From positions 1-6,951 of the forward strand of contig JAGBAU010000287.1 of assembly GCA_017938785.1 (NCBI GenBank): a stretch of DNA of 6,951 nt. Reading direction: 5' to 3'. The notes below the pieces were generated by a model. That model searched no databases. It was not told the origin of the DNA and worked only from the letters and a program-made list of their open reading frames with translations. Both the position numbers and the translations under genes were made by a program. This stretch comes from Clostridia bacterium. GTDB taxonomy: Bacteria; Bacillota_A; Clostridia; Christensenellales; Aristaeellaceae. This document shows positions 1 through 5,467 of this stretch, one piece after another (position 1 is the stretch's first letter; the number at the start of each line of letters is the position of its first letter).

Positions 1-29
1 ATCGCCGTTCCCAGCTGTTCGCGCTCCAT
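1..29 (-). CDS. rimM: Start of a minus-strand gene, probably ribosome maturation factor RimM (partial)
   Basis: Only nine complete codons are in the window, reading MEREQLGTA followed by an incomplete codon. The ATG at 27-29 is preceded by a strong Shine-Dalgarno site (GGAGGTG at 35-41), so this is very likely a true start. Ffh, bS16 and KhpA lie immediately upstream on the same strand, and in many Bacillota the next genes are rimM, trmD and rplS. A start resembling 'xxLxxGxI' also fits the RimM N-terminus, which begins the domain that binds the 30S subunit during 16S rRNA maturation. The identity is therefore inferred from synteny plus nine residues. Another small gene, such as a ylqD homologue, could sit here instead. 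The gene is separated from khpA by a terminator and probably has its own promoter. Confidence 0.45.
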
Positions 30-82
30 GCCTGCACCTCCGTCCAAGCGGCAATTCTTCATCTACACACATTCCTTACATA

Positions 83-111
83 CCTATATTATCAAACTTA
101 ACGTTTGTAAA
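83..111 (-). promoter_or_regulatory. Candidate promoter for the leftmost (rimM-like) gene
   Basis: Reading the minus strand, TTTACA (106-111) and TATAGG (83-88) are separated by exactly 17 bases, which would start transcription near position 76, about 47 bases upstream of the ATG. The -10 match is only partial. Support comes from context: a hairpin terminator after khpA would otherwise leave this gene without a promoter. An AT-rich TTGATAAT stretch overlaps the spacer and could supply an alternative register. Confidence 0.35.
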
Positions 112-114
112 AAA

Positions 115-126
115 GGACATATGTCC
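115..126. repeat. Perfect 12-bp palindrome next to the candidate promoter
   Basis: GGACATATGTCC is a perfect palindrome lying three bases upstream of the candidate -35 element of the rimM-like gene. Its position would suit an operator or activator site, but no regulator is evident in the window. A single 12-bp palindrome can also occur by chance. Read as RNA on the minus strand it is followed by six T residues, although a hairpin with a four-base stem would be weak. Confidence 0.3.
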
Positions 127-211
127 CCTTTCCCAAAATACCCTCAAAAAAGCCGCTAAAAACTAGGAAAACCTGACAGCAAAAACAAGAAATCGGTTCC
201 ATTCGAAGCAC

Positions 212-248
212 AAAAAAACTGCCATGCATTTCATGCACAGCAGTTTTT
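212..248 (-). terminator. Intrinsic terminator after khpA
   Basis: Seven bases beyond the khpA stop codon, the minus strand has a hairpin with arms at 240-248 and 214-222 (AAAAACTGC / GCAGTTTTT). A 2x2 internal mismatch follows, then an inner five-pair stem (233-237 with 225-229) closed by a three-base loop. The descending arm runs into seven T residues. It is A/T rich but well placed, and it ends the ylxM-ffh-rpsP-khpA transcript before the next gene. Confidence 0.7.
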
Positions 249-254
249 GCAAAA

Positions 255-482
255 TCAAATGATTTCCACAAACACCGGCTTGGAGCTCTTTGCAGAAGCG
301 GCCTTCACGACGGTGCGGATGGCCTTCGCAATGCGGCCCTGCTTGCCGATGACCTTGCCCATATCATCCGGATCGACGCGCAGTTCGATGGTGATGGAAT
401 CCTCACCCTCAACCTCACGCACATCGATGGCTTCCGGCTTATCCACGAGCGAAGCGGCAATATACTTGACCAGTTCCAGCAT
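255..482 (-). CDS. khpA: KhpA, KH-domain RNA-binding protein (YlqC family)
   Basis: This 75-residue protein consists of a single KH domain. The GxxG nucleic-acid-binding loop is visible as IGKQGR (GKQG at residues 46-49), followed by the helix [12 protein letters not shown]. Length and sequence are typical of the KhpA/YlqC family, small cytoplasmic RNA-binding proteins that pair with KhpB (Jag/EloR) in several Gram-positive bacteria and influence cell elongation and small-RNA biology; this role is known for the family, not shown here. The ATG lies three bases after the rpsP stop codon. No good Shine-Dalgarno sequence sits at the usual distance, so translation is probably coupled to rpsP. The gene is last in the operon, with a hairpin terminator seven bases past its TGA stop. 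Confidence 0.93.
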   Translation of the reverse strand: MLELVKYIAASLVDKPEAIDVREVEGEDSITIELRVDPDDMGKVIGKQGRIAKAIRTVVKAASAKSSKPVFVEII

Positions 483-485
483 AGC

Positions 486-725
486 TTACAGGATGCCGCC
501 CTTCTTCAGCAGGCCCTTAACGGTATCGGTGGGCTGGGCGCCGGTGCCGATCCAGTACTTGGCGCGCTCGTCGTTGATCTTCAGCTCAACGGGCTCAGAA
601 ACGGGATTGTAGTAGCCGATCTCCTCGATGAAACGGCCATCGCGGGGATTGCGGGAATCGGTAACAACCAGACGATAGAAAGGCTTCTTCTTCATGCCCA
701 TTCTCTTCAGACGAATCTTAACCAT
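486..725 (-). CDS. rpsP: 30S ribosomal protein bS16
   Basis: The 79-residue product starts [20 protein letters not shown] and continues with [21 protein letters not shown], the diagnostic signature of bS16, an early-assembling small-subunit protein that binds the 5' domain of 16S rRNA. Length is normal for the family (about 80-90 residues) and the C-terminal LLKKGGIL is also typical. The ATG is preceded by AGGAGG (734-739) with eight bases of spacing. It sits between ffh and khpA, the usual Bacillota order. The 84 bases separating it from ffh contain a small hairpin that may affect relative expression. Only three bases separate its TAA stop from the khpA start. Confidence 0.97.
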   Translation of the reverse strand: MVKIRLKRMGMKKKPFYRLVVTDSRNPRDGRFIEEIGYYNPVSEPVELKINDERAKYWIGTGAQPTDTVKGLLKKGGIL

Positions 726-766
726 TATTGTATCCTCCTAAAAAATCTCAAATGCTTGGTTATAAT

Positions 767-787
767 TACGGCTGTTGGGGCGCCGTA
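767..787 (-). promoter_or_regulatory. Stem-loop in the ffh-rpsP spacer
   Basis: TACGGC (767-772) and its complement GCCGTA (782-787) form a six-pair stem with a nine-base loop in the 84-base spacer. After one C-A mismatch, two more A-U pairs can extend it. No T tract follows on either strand, so it does not look like a terminator. It lies about 40 bases upstream of the rpsP start and could be an RNA processing, stability or r-protein feedback element. A weak TATAAC-like box follows, but I find no matching -35 at a proper distance. Confidence 0.35.
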
Positions 788-809
788 GTTATCAAAATTG
801 ATTTGGGGT

Positions 810-2156
810 TCAGCGGCCGAAGCGGTTCATCAGTCGCTTCATCTTGCCGCCCTTCATGCTGCCCATCATGGTCTTCATCATTTCCTTGGCCTGATCGAAC
901 TGCTTGAGCAGCAGGTTGACTTCCTGCACGGTGGTGCCGCTGCCTGCCGCGATGCGGCGCTTGCGGGAAGCATTCAGGATGTCGGGGTTGCGGCGCTCCA
1001 TGCGGGTCATGGAGAGGATGATGGCCTCATTCTTCTTCTGCGCCTTCATCACCTTTTCTTCGTCGATGTCCACGTCCTTGATCTTGCTGCCAACGCCGGG
1101 GATCATCTTGAGCATATCGGTGATGGAACCCATCTTGTTCATCTGCTTCATCTGGTCGAGGTAATCTTCCAGGGTGAAGCTGTTGGTGCGCATCTTGCGG
1201 GTAAGATCCACAGCCTGCTTCTCATCGAAGCTCTCCTGGGCCTTTTCGATCAGGGAGAGCACGTCGCCCATGCCGAGGATTCGGCTGGCCATGCGGTCCG
1301 GATGGAAGGGTTCCAGGTCGGTGAGCTTTTCGCCCACGCCGGAGAACTTGATGGGCTTGCCGGTGACCGCGCGAACGGAGATTGCAGCACCGCCGCGGGT
1401 ATCGCCATCCAGCTTGGTGAGGATCACGCCGTCCACGCCCAGCTCATCGTTGAAGGTCTTTGCAACGGTGACTGCATCCTGACCGGTCATGGCGTCAACC
1501 ACCAGCAGGATTTCCTTGGGCTTGACGGTATCGCGCACATCGCGCAGCTCCTGCATCAAGGTTTCATCGATGTGCAGGCGGCCTGCGGTATCGATGATCA
1601 CCGGATCACGGCCATAGTAGCGGGCGTATTCGATGGCTTCCTTGGCAATCTCAACGGGATTGCCCTGGCCGCGCTCGAAGACCTCCACGCCAACCTGGCC
1701 GCCAACCACCTGCAGCTGCTTGATTGCAGCGGGACGATAAACGTCGCAGGCGACCAGCAGGGGCTTTTTATCGCCCTTCTTGATCATGTTGCCCAGCTTG
1801 CCGCACATGGTGGTTTTACCAGCACCCTGCAGACCGCAGAGCATGTAAATGGTGGGCGCCTGGGGGGAGTAGGTGAGCTTCGCATTGGTGCCGCCCATCA
1901 GAGCCGTGAGCTCTTCATTAACGATCTTGATCACCTGCTGGCCGGGAGTCAGGCTTTCCAGGATGTCTGCGCCGACCGCGCGCTCGGTGACCTTCTTGAT
2001 GAAGTCCTTAACGACGGTGAAGTTTACGTCCGCTTCGAGCAGCGCCATGCGCACCTCGCGCATCGCGGTTTTGACGTCCGCCTCCGTCAGCTTACCTTTG
2101 CTGTTGAGCTTTTTAAACGCGCCTTGCAGTTTATCGGTCAATCCCTCGAATGCCAC
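810..2156 (-). CDS. ffh: Signal recognition particle protein Ffh (SRP54)
   Basis: This 448-residue GTPase binds SRP RNA and the signal peptides of nascent membrane and secreted proteins, and docks with FtsY at the membrane. The N domain occupies roughly residues 1-90. The G domain shows the P-loop GLQGAGKTT (108-116), the CDVYRPAA segment (137-144), DTAGR (189-193) and TKLDGD followed by TRGGA (247-257). The M domain (about 300-448) has the SRP RNA-binding stretch ERRNPDILNASRKRRIAAGSG and a methionine-rich C-terminus typical of the signal-peptide groove. Length is normal. The start is GTG (2154-2156), giving the family-typical MAFEGLTDKLQ. Its Shine-Dalgarno site (AGAGGTGA) overlaps the ylxM stop codon, six bases upstream, which suggests translational coupling. 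The SRP RNA gene lies about 4 kb away on the opposite strand. Confidence 0.98.
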   Translation of the reverse strand: MAFEGLTDKLQGAFKKLNSKGKLTEADVKTAMREVRMALLEADVNFTVVKDFIKKVTERAVGADILESLTPGQQVIKIVNEELTALMGGTNAKLTYSPQAPTIYMLCGLQGAGKTTMCGKLGNMIKKGDKKPLLVACDVYRPAAIKQLQVVGGQVGVEVFERGQGNPVEIAKEAIEYARYYGRDPVIIDTAGRLHIDETLMQELRDVRDTVKPKEILLVVDAMTGQDAVTVAKTFNDELGVDGVILTKLDGDTRGGAAISVRAVTGKPIKFSGVGEKLTDLEPFHPDRMASRILGMGDVLSLIEKAQESFDEKQAVDLTRKMRTNSFTLEDYLDQMKQMNKMGSITDMLKMIPGVGSKIKDVDIDEEKVMKAQKKNEAIILSMTRMERRNPDILNASRKRRIAAGSGTTVQEVNLLLKQFDQAKEMMKTMMGSMKGGKMKRLMNRFGR

Positions 2157-2162
2157 GCTTTC

Positions 2163-2519
2163 TCACCTCTCGTTGATGATATTTTCAAGCGCCAGCCTTG
2201 CCGCACTCAGGTGTGCACCGTCTCCATCGGAGCCCTGCACCCGGTTCAAAGCATCCAGGCAGCGCTGCGCCTCATCGCCCAGCGCGCGGTAACGCGCCGC
2301 CAGGCCCAGCTTTTTCTCATAATCCTCCAGCTGCGCCTTCGCCTTTTTGATGGCGTCCGACACACCCTGGCGGGTGATTTCAAGCTGTTCGGCGATTTCT
2401 GCCAGCGTCATGTCCTCCTCGCAGTACAGCCGCATCACTTCGCGCCTGTGCTCGGTGAGCAGCGGACCGTAGAAATCCATCAGCCAGATCAATTCAATCC
2501 GGGCTTCAAAATCGGCCAT
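2163..2519 (-). CDS. ylxM: YlxM, helix-turn-helix SRP-associated protein (UPF0122)
   Basis: The 118-residue product begins MADFEARIELIWLMDFYGPL and matches the YlxM pattern: a DFYGPLLTEHRREVMRLY start followed by a sigma-70 region 4-like helix-turn-helix (MTLAEIAEQLEITRQGVSDAIKK, about residues 36-58) and a charged helix. YlxM genes almost always precede ffh in Bacillota. Work on streptococcal YlxM found association with Ffh and SRP RNA, so a modulating role in SRP is plausible; DNA binding is inferred from the fold only. The ATG follows GGAGGT (2527-2532) at seven bases. This is the first gene of the operon, 42 bases downstream of a near-consensus promoter. The C-terminal part after residue 75 is alanine rich and less conserved. 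Inverted copies of CTTGACATCA by the promoter could serve self-regulation, but this is speculation. Confidence 0.92.
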   Translation of the reverse strand: MADFEARIELIWLMDFYGPLLTEHRREVMRLYCEEDMTLAEIAEQLEITRQGVSDAIKKAKAQLEDYEKKLGLAARYRALGDEAQRCLDALNRVQGSDGDGAHLSAARLALENIINER

Positions 2520-2560
2520 AAACTCAACCTCCGCAAGTCATTTCACTTGACAGCCTACTC

Positions 2561-2589
2561 AGTATACCCTAAAACGCAGATGATGTCAA
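2561..2589 (-). promoter_or_regulatory. Near-consensus promoter of the ylxM-ffh-rpsP-khpA operon
   Basis: On the minus strand a perfect TTGACA (2584-2589) and TATACT (2561-2566) are separated by exactly 17 bases. Transcription should start near 2554, giving a leader of about 35 bases that contains a small CAAGT/ACTTG hairpin just before the ylxM Shine-Dalgarno site. The -35 box lies inside one arm of a ten-base inverted repeat. Confidence 0.88.
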
Positions 2590-2608
2590 GCAAAATCACT
2601 TGACATCA
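2581..2608. repeat. 10-bp inverted repeat overlapping the ylxM -35 element, with a third half-site downstream
   Basis: TGATGTCAAG (2581-2590) and CTTGACATCA (2599-2608) are perfect complements around an eight-base spacer. The left arm contains the minus-strand TTGACA. A direct copy of the right-arm motif (TCACTTGACA at 2596-2605) recurs at 2543-2552, close to the predicted transcription start. Three related half-sites therefore bracket the core promoter. This layout is compatible with an operator bound by a dimeric regulator, but part of the similarity comes simply from the TTGACA core. Confidence 0.5.
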
Positions 2609-2620
2609 CCAAAAATCAAC

Positions 2621-2669
2621 AAAACAAAAACGAAGCCCCTGACCACTCAAACCTATGGTGGTCAGGGGC
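2621..2669 (-). terminator. Strong intrinsic terminator after fba
   Basis: GCCCCTGACCAC (2635-2646) and GTGGTCAGGGGC (2658-2669) form a perfect 12-pair stem with an 11-base loop. On the minus strand the stem is followed by TTCGTTTTTGTTTTG, a U-rich tail, so it terminates the fba transcript 115 bases past the stop codon. No comparable T tract follows on the plus strand. It also insulates fba from the ylxM promoter. Confidence 0.9.
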
Positions 2670-2768
2670 GCCGAATTCAGCAAATACAGCATCCGGCAAG
2701 CAACGCAGGAGACAAGCCGTCACCATGGCGGCGCGGGCTCCGTCTAAATTACGCGGCAGCAGCCGGGT

Positions 2769-2783
2769 GCAGGCTCAGCCTGC
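2769..2783 (-). other. Small hairpin immediately after the fba stop codon
   Basis: GCAGGC (2769-2774) and GCCTGC (2778-2783) form a perfect six-pair stem with a three-base loop, starting one base beyond the fba TAA. It has no T tract and a much stronger terminator follows about 100 bases later, so a 3' mRNA stability role is more likely than termination. It may also be incidental in GC-rich sequence. The bases between this hairpin and the terminator show no gene. Confidence 0.35.
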
Positions 2784-2784
2784 C

Positions 2785-3768
2785 TTATGCCTTGCCGTCG
2801 CAGCCCAGAACGTTGACCAGCTTGTGCTCAACCATGTTCTTGATGGCGATGCGGGCGGGCTTCAGATACTGACGGGGATCGAAGTGGCTCGGGTTCTCTG
2901 CATAGTACTTGCGGATGGAAGCGGTCATGGCCAGACGCAGGTCGGAGTCGATGTTGATCTTGCAGACTGCGCTCTTGGCTGCTTCGCGGAGCTGTTCCTC
3001 CGGAATGCCGACTGCATCGGGCATCTTGCCGCCGTTTTCGTTGATGATCTTAACGAATTCCTGCGGAACGGAAGAGGAGCCGTGCAGAACGATGGGGAAG
3101 TTGGGCAGACGCTTTTCGATCTCAGCCAGGATGTCGAAGCGCAGCGGCGGGGGCACGAGGATGCCCTTTTCGTTGCGGGTGCACTGGGCTGCGGTGAACT
3201 TGTAAGCGCCGTGGGAGGTGCCGATAGCGATGGCCAGGGAGTCAACGCCGGTGCGGGAAACGAATTCCTCAACCTCTTCGGGACGGGTATAGGAAGCATT
3301 CTCAGCGGAGACGTTTACTTCGTCTTCGATGCCGGCCAGGGTGCCCAGCTCGCCTTCAACAACAACGCCGTGGTCGTGAGCATATTCAACAACCTGCTTG
3401 GTCAGCTTGATGTTGTCTTCGAAGGAATGGGAAGAACCGTCGATCATAACGGAGGTGAAGCCGCCGTCGATGCAGCTCTTGCACAGCTCGAAGGTATCGC
3501 CGTGGTCCAGATGTACGCAGATGGGCAGGTCGAAACCGGCAGACTGCTCAGCGTCAGCGATGGCAGCTTCGATCAGCTTCATCAGGTATACATGCTTGGC
3601 ATAGGAACGAGCGCCCTTGGAAACCTGCAGGATCAGGGGAGCACGCTTTTCGATAGCGGCCTCGGTGATGCCCTGGATGATTTCCATGTTGTTTACGTTG
3701 AAAGCGCCGATGGCGTAGCCGCCTTCGTAGGCCTTCTTGAACATCTCTTTGGAAGTTACGATTGCCAT
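2785..3768 (-). CDS. fba: Class II (zinc-dependent) fructose-bisphosphate aldolase
   Basis: This 327-residue cytoplasmic enzyme interconverts fructose 1,6-bisphosphate with dihydroxyacetone phosphate and glyceraldehyde 3-phosphate. The class II active site is complete: HLDHGD with the catalytic Asp88 and zinc ligand His89, Glu140 in VVEGELGT, the second and third zinc histidines at His186 (IGTSHGAYK) and His229 (VLHGSSS), and the phosphate/substrate segment KINIDSDLR with Asn272, Asp274 and Arg278. The N-terminal IGAFNVNNME stretch is also diagnostic. Length suits the FbaA group. The IGTSHGAYKF motif favours fructose-bisphosphate aldolase over tagatose-bisphosphate aldolase, but substrate choice between these close relatives cannot be proved here. 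The ATG follows AAGGGGTG (3776-3783). The gene is transcribed alone, from a promoter at 3801-3828 to the terminator at 2621-2669, and is divergent from the Nudix gene. Confidence 0.96.
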   Translation of the reverse strand: MAIVTSKEMFKKAYEGGYAIGAFNVNNMEIIQGITEAAIEKRAPLILQVSKGARSYAKHVYLMKLIEAAIADAEQSAGFDLPICVHLDHGDTFELCKSCIDGGFTSVMIDGSSHSFEDNIKLTKQVVEYAHDHGVVVEGELGTLAGIEDEVNVSAENASYTRPEEVEEFVSRTGVDSLAIAIGTSHGAYKFTAAQCTRNEKGILVPPPLRFDILAEIEKRLPNFPIVLHGSSSVPQEFVKIINENGGKMPDAVGIPEEQLREAAKSAVCKINIDSDLRLAMTASIRKYYAENPSHFDPRQYLKPARIAIKNMVEHKLVNVLGCDGKA

Positions 3769-3800
3769 AAAAATACACCCCTTATAATTGGACTGAATAT

Positions 3801-3828
3801 ATTATACCACATTCACAGTCTAAATCAA
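3801..3828 (-). promoter_or_regulatory. Promoter of fba
   Basis: On the minus strand TTGATT (3823-3828) and a perfect TATAAT (3801-3806) are 16 bases apart. Transcription should start near 3794, about 26 bases before the ATG. An imperfect inverted repeat flanks the -10 box: GACTGAAT (3791-3798) against ATTCacAGTC (3811-3820, two extra bases), which might be an operator. Confidence 0.8.
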
Positions 3829-3886
3829 GCAAAAGCACGGTTTCATCCCTTATTTTAACCAAATTTCTCCCAAATAACGCTTCCGG

Positions 3887-3915
3887 TTGACGAAAAAAAC
3901 AAACTCCATTATACT
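3887..3915 (+). promoter_or_regulatory. Promoter of the Nudix/TIM-barrel operon
   Basis: TTGACG (3887-3892) and TATACT (3910-3915) have an exact 17-base spacer, giving a start near 3922 and a leader of about 30 bases. This supports starting the Nudix protein at the ATG at 3952 rather than at the upstream in-frame TTG at 3928. The promoter is back-to-back with that of fba and does not overlap it. Confidence 0.82.
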
Positions 3916-3951
3916 GGAACCAGCAATTTGACCGTCCGGGAGGAAATCACT

Positions 3952-4509
3952 ATGCCGCTTCGCGAGATTATCGAAAAATACATCCCCTGCTGCGAACAGG
4001 AGCGGGAAGACAAACGCATGCTGCTCAAATACATCGATGAGAACCCGGATATCCTGCTGCGCAGCAATGAAACTGCCCACTTCTCCGCATCCGCCTGGGT
4101 TGTCAATCCCGAACATACCAGGGTGCTGATGCTCTACCACAATATCTACAATTCCTGGAGCTGGCCCGGCGGGCATGCCGATGGTGAGGAGGATCTGCTC
4201 TGCGTTGCCCTGCGCGAGGTTCAGGAGGAAACGGGCATCGCGGATATCCGCCCCGTTTCCGGGGATGTGTATTCCCTGGAGATTCTCACCGTGAACGCCC
4301 ATTTCAAAAAGGGCAGGTATGTGGTTCCCCACCTGCACCTGAACCTGACCTATCTATTGGAGGCGGACGACAGACAGGCCGTTCACTCCAAGCCCGACGA
4401 AAACAGCGCCGTGCGCTGGTTCCCCCTGGACGAGGCCGTTGCCGCGTCCACGGAGCCGGACATGCGCGTGATCTATGCAAAACTCAACGATAAACTGAAG
4501 GATATATAA
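3952..4509 (+). CDS. Nudix hydrolase, substrate unknown
   Basis: The 185-residue product contains a full Nudix box, G-x5-E-x7-R-E-V-x-E-E-x-G-I, spanning Gly74 to Ile96 (REVQEETGI at 88-96), preceded by SWSWPGGHADGEE. Nudix enzymes hydrolyse a nucleoside diphosphate linked to another group; the box residues bind the divalent metal. Residues 1-40 form an extra charged helical segment ahead of the Nudix fold (MPLREIIEKYIPCCEQEREDK and onward). Substrate specificity cannot be read from sequence: candidates include oxidised nucleotides, ADP-ribose, NADH or sugar nucleotides. The ATG is chosen because GGGAGG (3938-3943) lies eight bases upstream; an in-frame TTG at 3928 has no such site. It forms an operon with the TIM-barrel gene, which starts one base after its TAA stop, suggesting a shared pathway or coupled translation. 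Confidence 0.92.
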   Translation: MPLREIIEKYIPCCEQEREDKRMLLKYIDENPDILLRSNETAHFSASAWVVNPEHTRVLMLYHNIYNSWSWPGGHADGEEDLLCVALREVQEETGIADIRPVSGDVYSLEILTVNAHFKKGRYVVPHLHLNLTYLLEADDRQAVHSKPDENSAVRWFPLDEAVAASTEPDMRVIYAKLNDKLKDI

Positions 4510-4510
4510 T

Positions 4511-5287
4511 ATGAAGGAATTCCGTTTCGGCATCTGTGCAAAGCCCGACCAGATCGCCCTCGCCGCCCAGGCCGGATATGACTATGTGGAGCTGAACCTC
4601 AACGACGTGCTGGGTATGAACGAAGATGAATACCGCGCCATGGCCGCGGATATGGAAAAGCACAACATCTACGCTGAAGTGGTGTGCGGCATGCTGCCGG
4701 ACGGCGTACAGCTGGTGGGCGAAGGCGTACGCTCCCAGGAGATACACCAGGCACTGGACCTCACCTTCGATATGGCCCAGGCCCTGGGCGCAGAGCTGGT
4801 GATCTTCGATTGCGAAAAGAGCCGCATGCTGCCCCACGGCTTCGACCCCGCCATGGCATGGCGGCAGCTGGGCAATTTCATCCGCATCCTGCAGAGCTAC
4901 GCTGCCAATTTTGATGTGAAAACCGCGCTTTTGCCCCTGCGCCGCAGCGCTGCCGAGCTGATGAACTATGTGACCGAAGCCACCCTCATCTCCGCCATAC
5001 TGCGCCTGGACCGGGTGGGCGTGGCCGCCAGCCTGTTCAACATGGCCATGGAGGCCGAATCCCTGCCCCAGCTCAAGCGCACAGGCAGCCTGCTGTGGCA
5101 CATGCGCACAAGCAACGTGCTGGGCAACCGCCCGCCCAGGACAGGAGACGGCGAGGATTATGCTTCCCTGTTTGCCGCCCTTCGTGAGATGGGCTATACC
5201 GGCAGAATCACCATGGAAGCCCCCTGCGCCGATTTTGTCAGAGACGCCGCCGAGGCGCTCCTCCGGCTGAAAGAAGCCGCGCAATAA
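4511..5287 (+). CDS. Sugar-phosphate isomerase/epimerase-like TIM-barrel protein with a degenerate metal site
   Basis: The 258-residue protein has the layout of the xylose isomerase-like/AP endonuclease 2 TIM-barrel family: FRFGICAKPDQIALAAQAGYDYVELNLND at the start, repeated alternating strands and helices, and a C-terminal TGDGEDYASLFAALREMGYTGRITMEAP resembling the family's 'GxGxxdf..ll.aLkexGYdGxisxE' end. Members usually isomerise or epimerise sugars with a divalent metal. Here the expected ligands look replaced: Leu141 where 'iEpl' is usual (ALLPLRR), Ser174 and Asn177 where 'DxxH' is usual (AASLFNM), and Arg199/Asn202 where 'HvHlkD' is usual (WHMRTSN). Glu236 remains. I aligned this by eye from memory of the family. 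It may be catalytically altered or a binding protein. The start codon follows AAGG (4498-4501), one base after the Nudix stop. Length is close to the family norm of 250-300. Confidence 0.8.
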   Translation: MKEFRFGICAKPDQIALAAQAGYDYVELNLNDVLGMNEDEYRAMAADMEKHNIYAEVVCGMLPDGVQLVGEGVRSQEIHQALDLTFDMAQALGAELVIFDCEKSRMLPHGFDPAMAWRQLGNFIRILQSYAANFDVKTALLPLRRSAAELMNYVTEATLISAILRLDRVGVAASLFNMAMEAESLPQLKRTGSLLWHMRTSNVLGNRPPRTGDGEDYASLFAALREMGYTGRITMEAPCADFVRDAAEALLRLKEAAQ

Positions 5288-5296
5288 AAACAAAAC

Positions 5297-5322
5297 CAGC
5301 CGCCGATACACATCGGCGGCTG
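5297..5322. terminator. Terminator between convergent transcription units
   Basis: CAGCCGCCGAT (5297-5307) and ATCGGCGGCTG (5312-5322) form a perfect 11-pair GC-rich stem with a four-base loop, ten bases past the TIM-barrel stop codon. On the minus strand it is followed by GTTTTGTTTTTATTG, making it a strong terminator for the small gene at 5468-5704. On the plus strand the tail is only weakly T rich, so termination of the Nudix operon may be less efficient or rely on the stem alone. Confidence 0.85.
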
Positions 5323-5339
5323 TACTGTTGAACGGGAGT

Positions 5340-5363
5340 TTATTTCATTTTAATGGGCCACAT
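5340..5363 (-). other. Seven-codon ORF with a near-ideal Shine-Dalgarno site
   Basis: On the minus strand, GGAGGAAGG (5371-5379) sits seven bases before an ATG (5361-5363) that opens a seven-codon frame, MWPIKMK, ending in TAA (5340-5342). It lies between the HPr-like gene and the terminator at 5297-5322, so it would be on the same transcript. A ribosome-binding site this good is unusual in a 3' region. It could encode a tiny peptide, be the remnant start of a lost gene, or be chance. No downstream minus-strand gene follows that it could regulate as a leader peptide. The rest of the 145-base interval 5323-5467 shows nothing I recognise. Confidence 0.25.
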
Positions 5364-5467
5364 GGTCTTTCCTTCCTCCCGTGATGAAGGTTTGGTTGTT
5401 GCCGGTTCGTTGAATGCACTCGGTCGAGATATTGCTTCGGCGCTGTACGCCTTAAAAATCCCCTGGC

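Noticed and set aside
798..2603. Open frame of 601 codons on the plus strand
   Set aside because: It lies antisense to ffh and ylxM, whose motifs are unmistakable, and runs through their promoter. Its composition is rich in His, Leu and Ala without domains, typical of an antisense shadow in GC-rich coding DNA.
2600..2630. Plus-strand promoter at the divergent TTGACA (2600-2605)
   Set aside because: No -10-like element occurs 16-18 bases downstream and there is no plus-strand gene; the box is simply one arm of the inverted repeat.
2725..3858. Open frame of 377 codons on the plus strand
   Set aside because: It is antisense to the aldolase gene with all its active-site motifs and crosses the fba promoter; no recognisable domain or ribosome-binding site.
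3928..3951. Upstream TTG start for the Nudix gene
   Set aside because: The only good Shine-Dalgarno site (3938-3943) lies inside this extension and is correctly spaced for the ATG at 3952.
4484..5311. Open frame of 275 codons on the minus strand
   Set aside because: It is antisense to the TIM-barrel gene, runs into the terminator hairpin and has a His/Gly/Ala/Val-rich composition without motifs.
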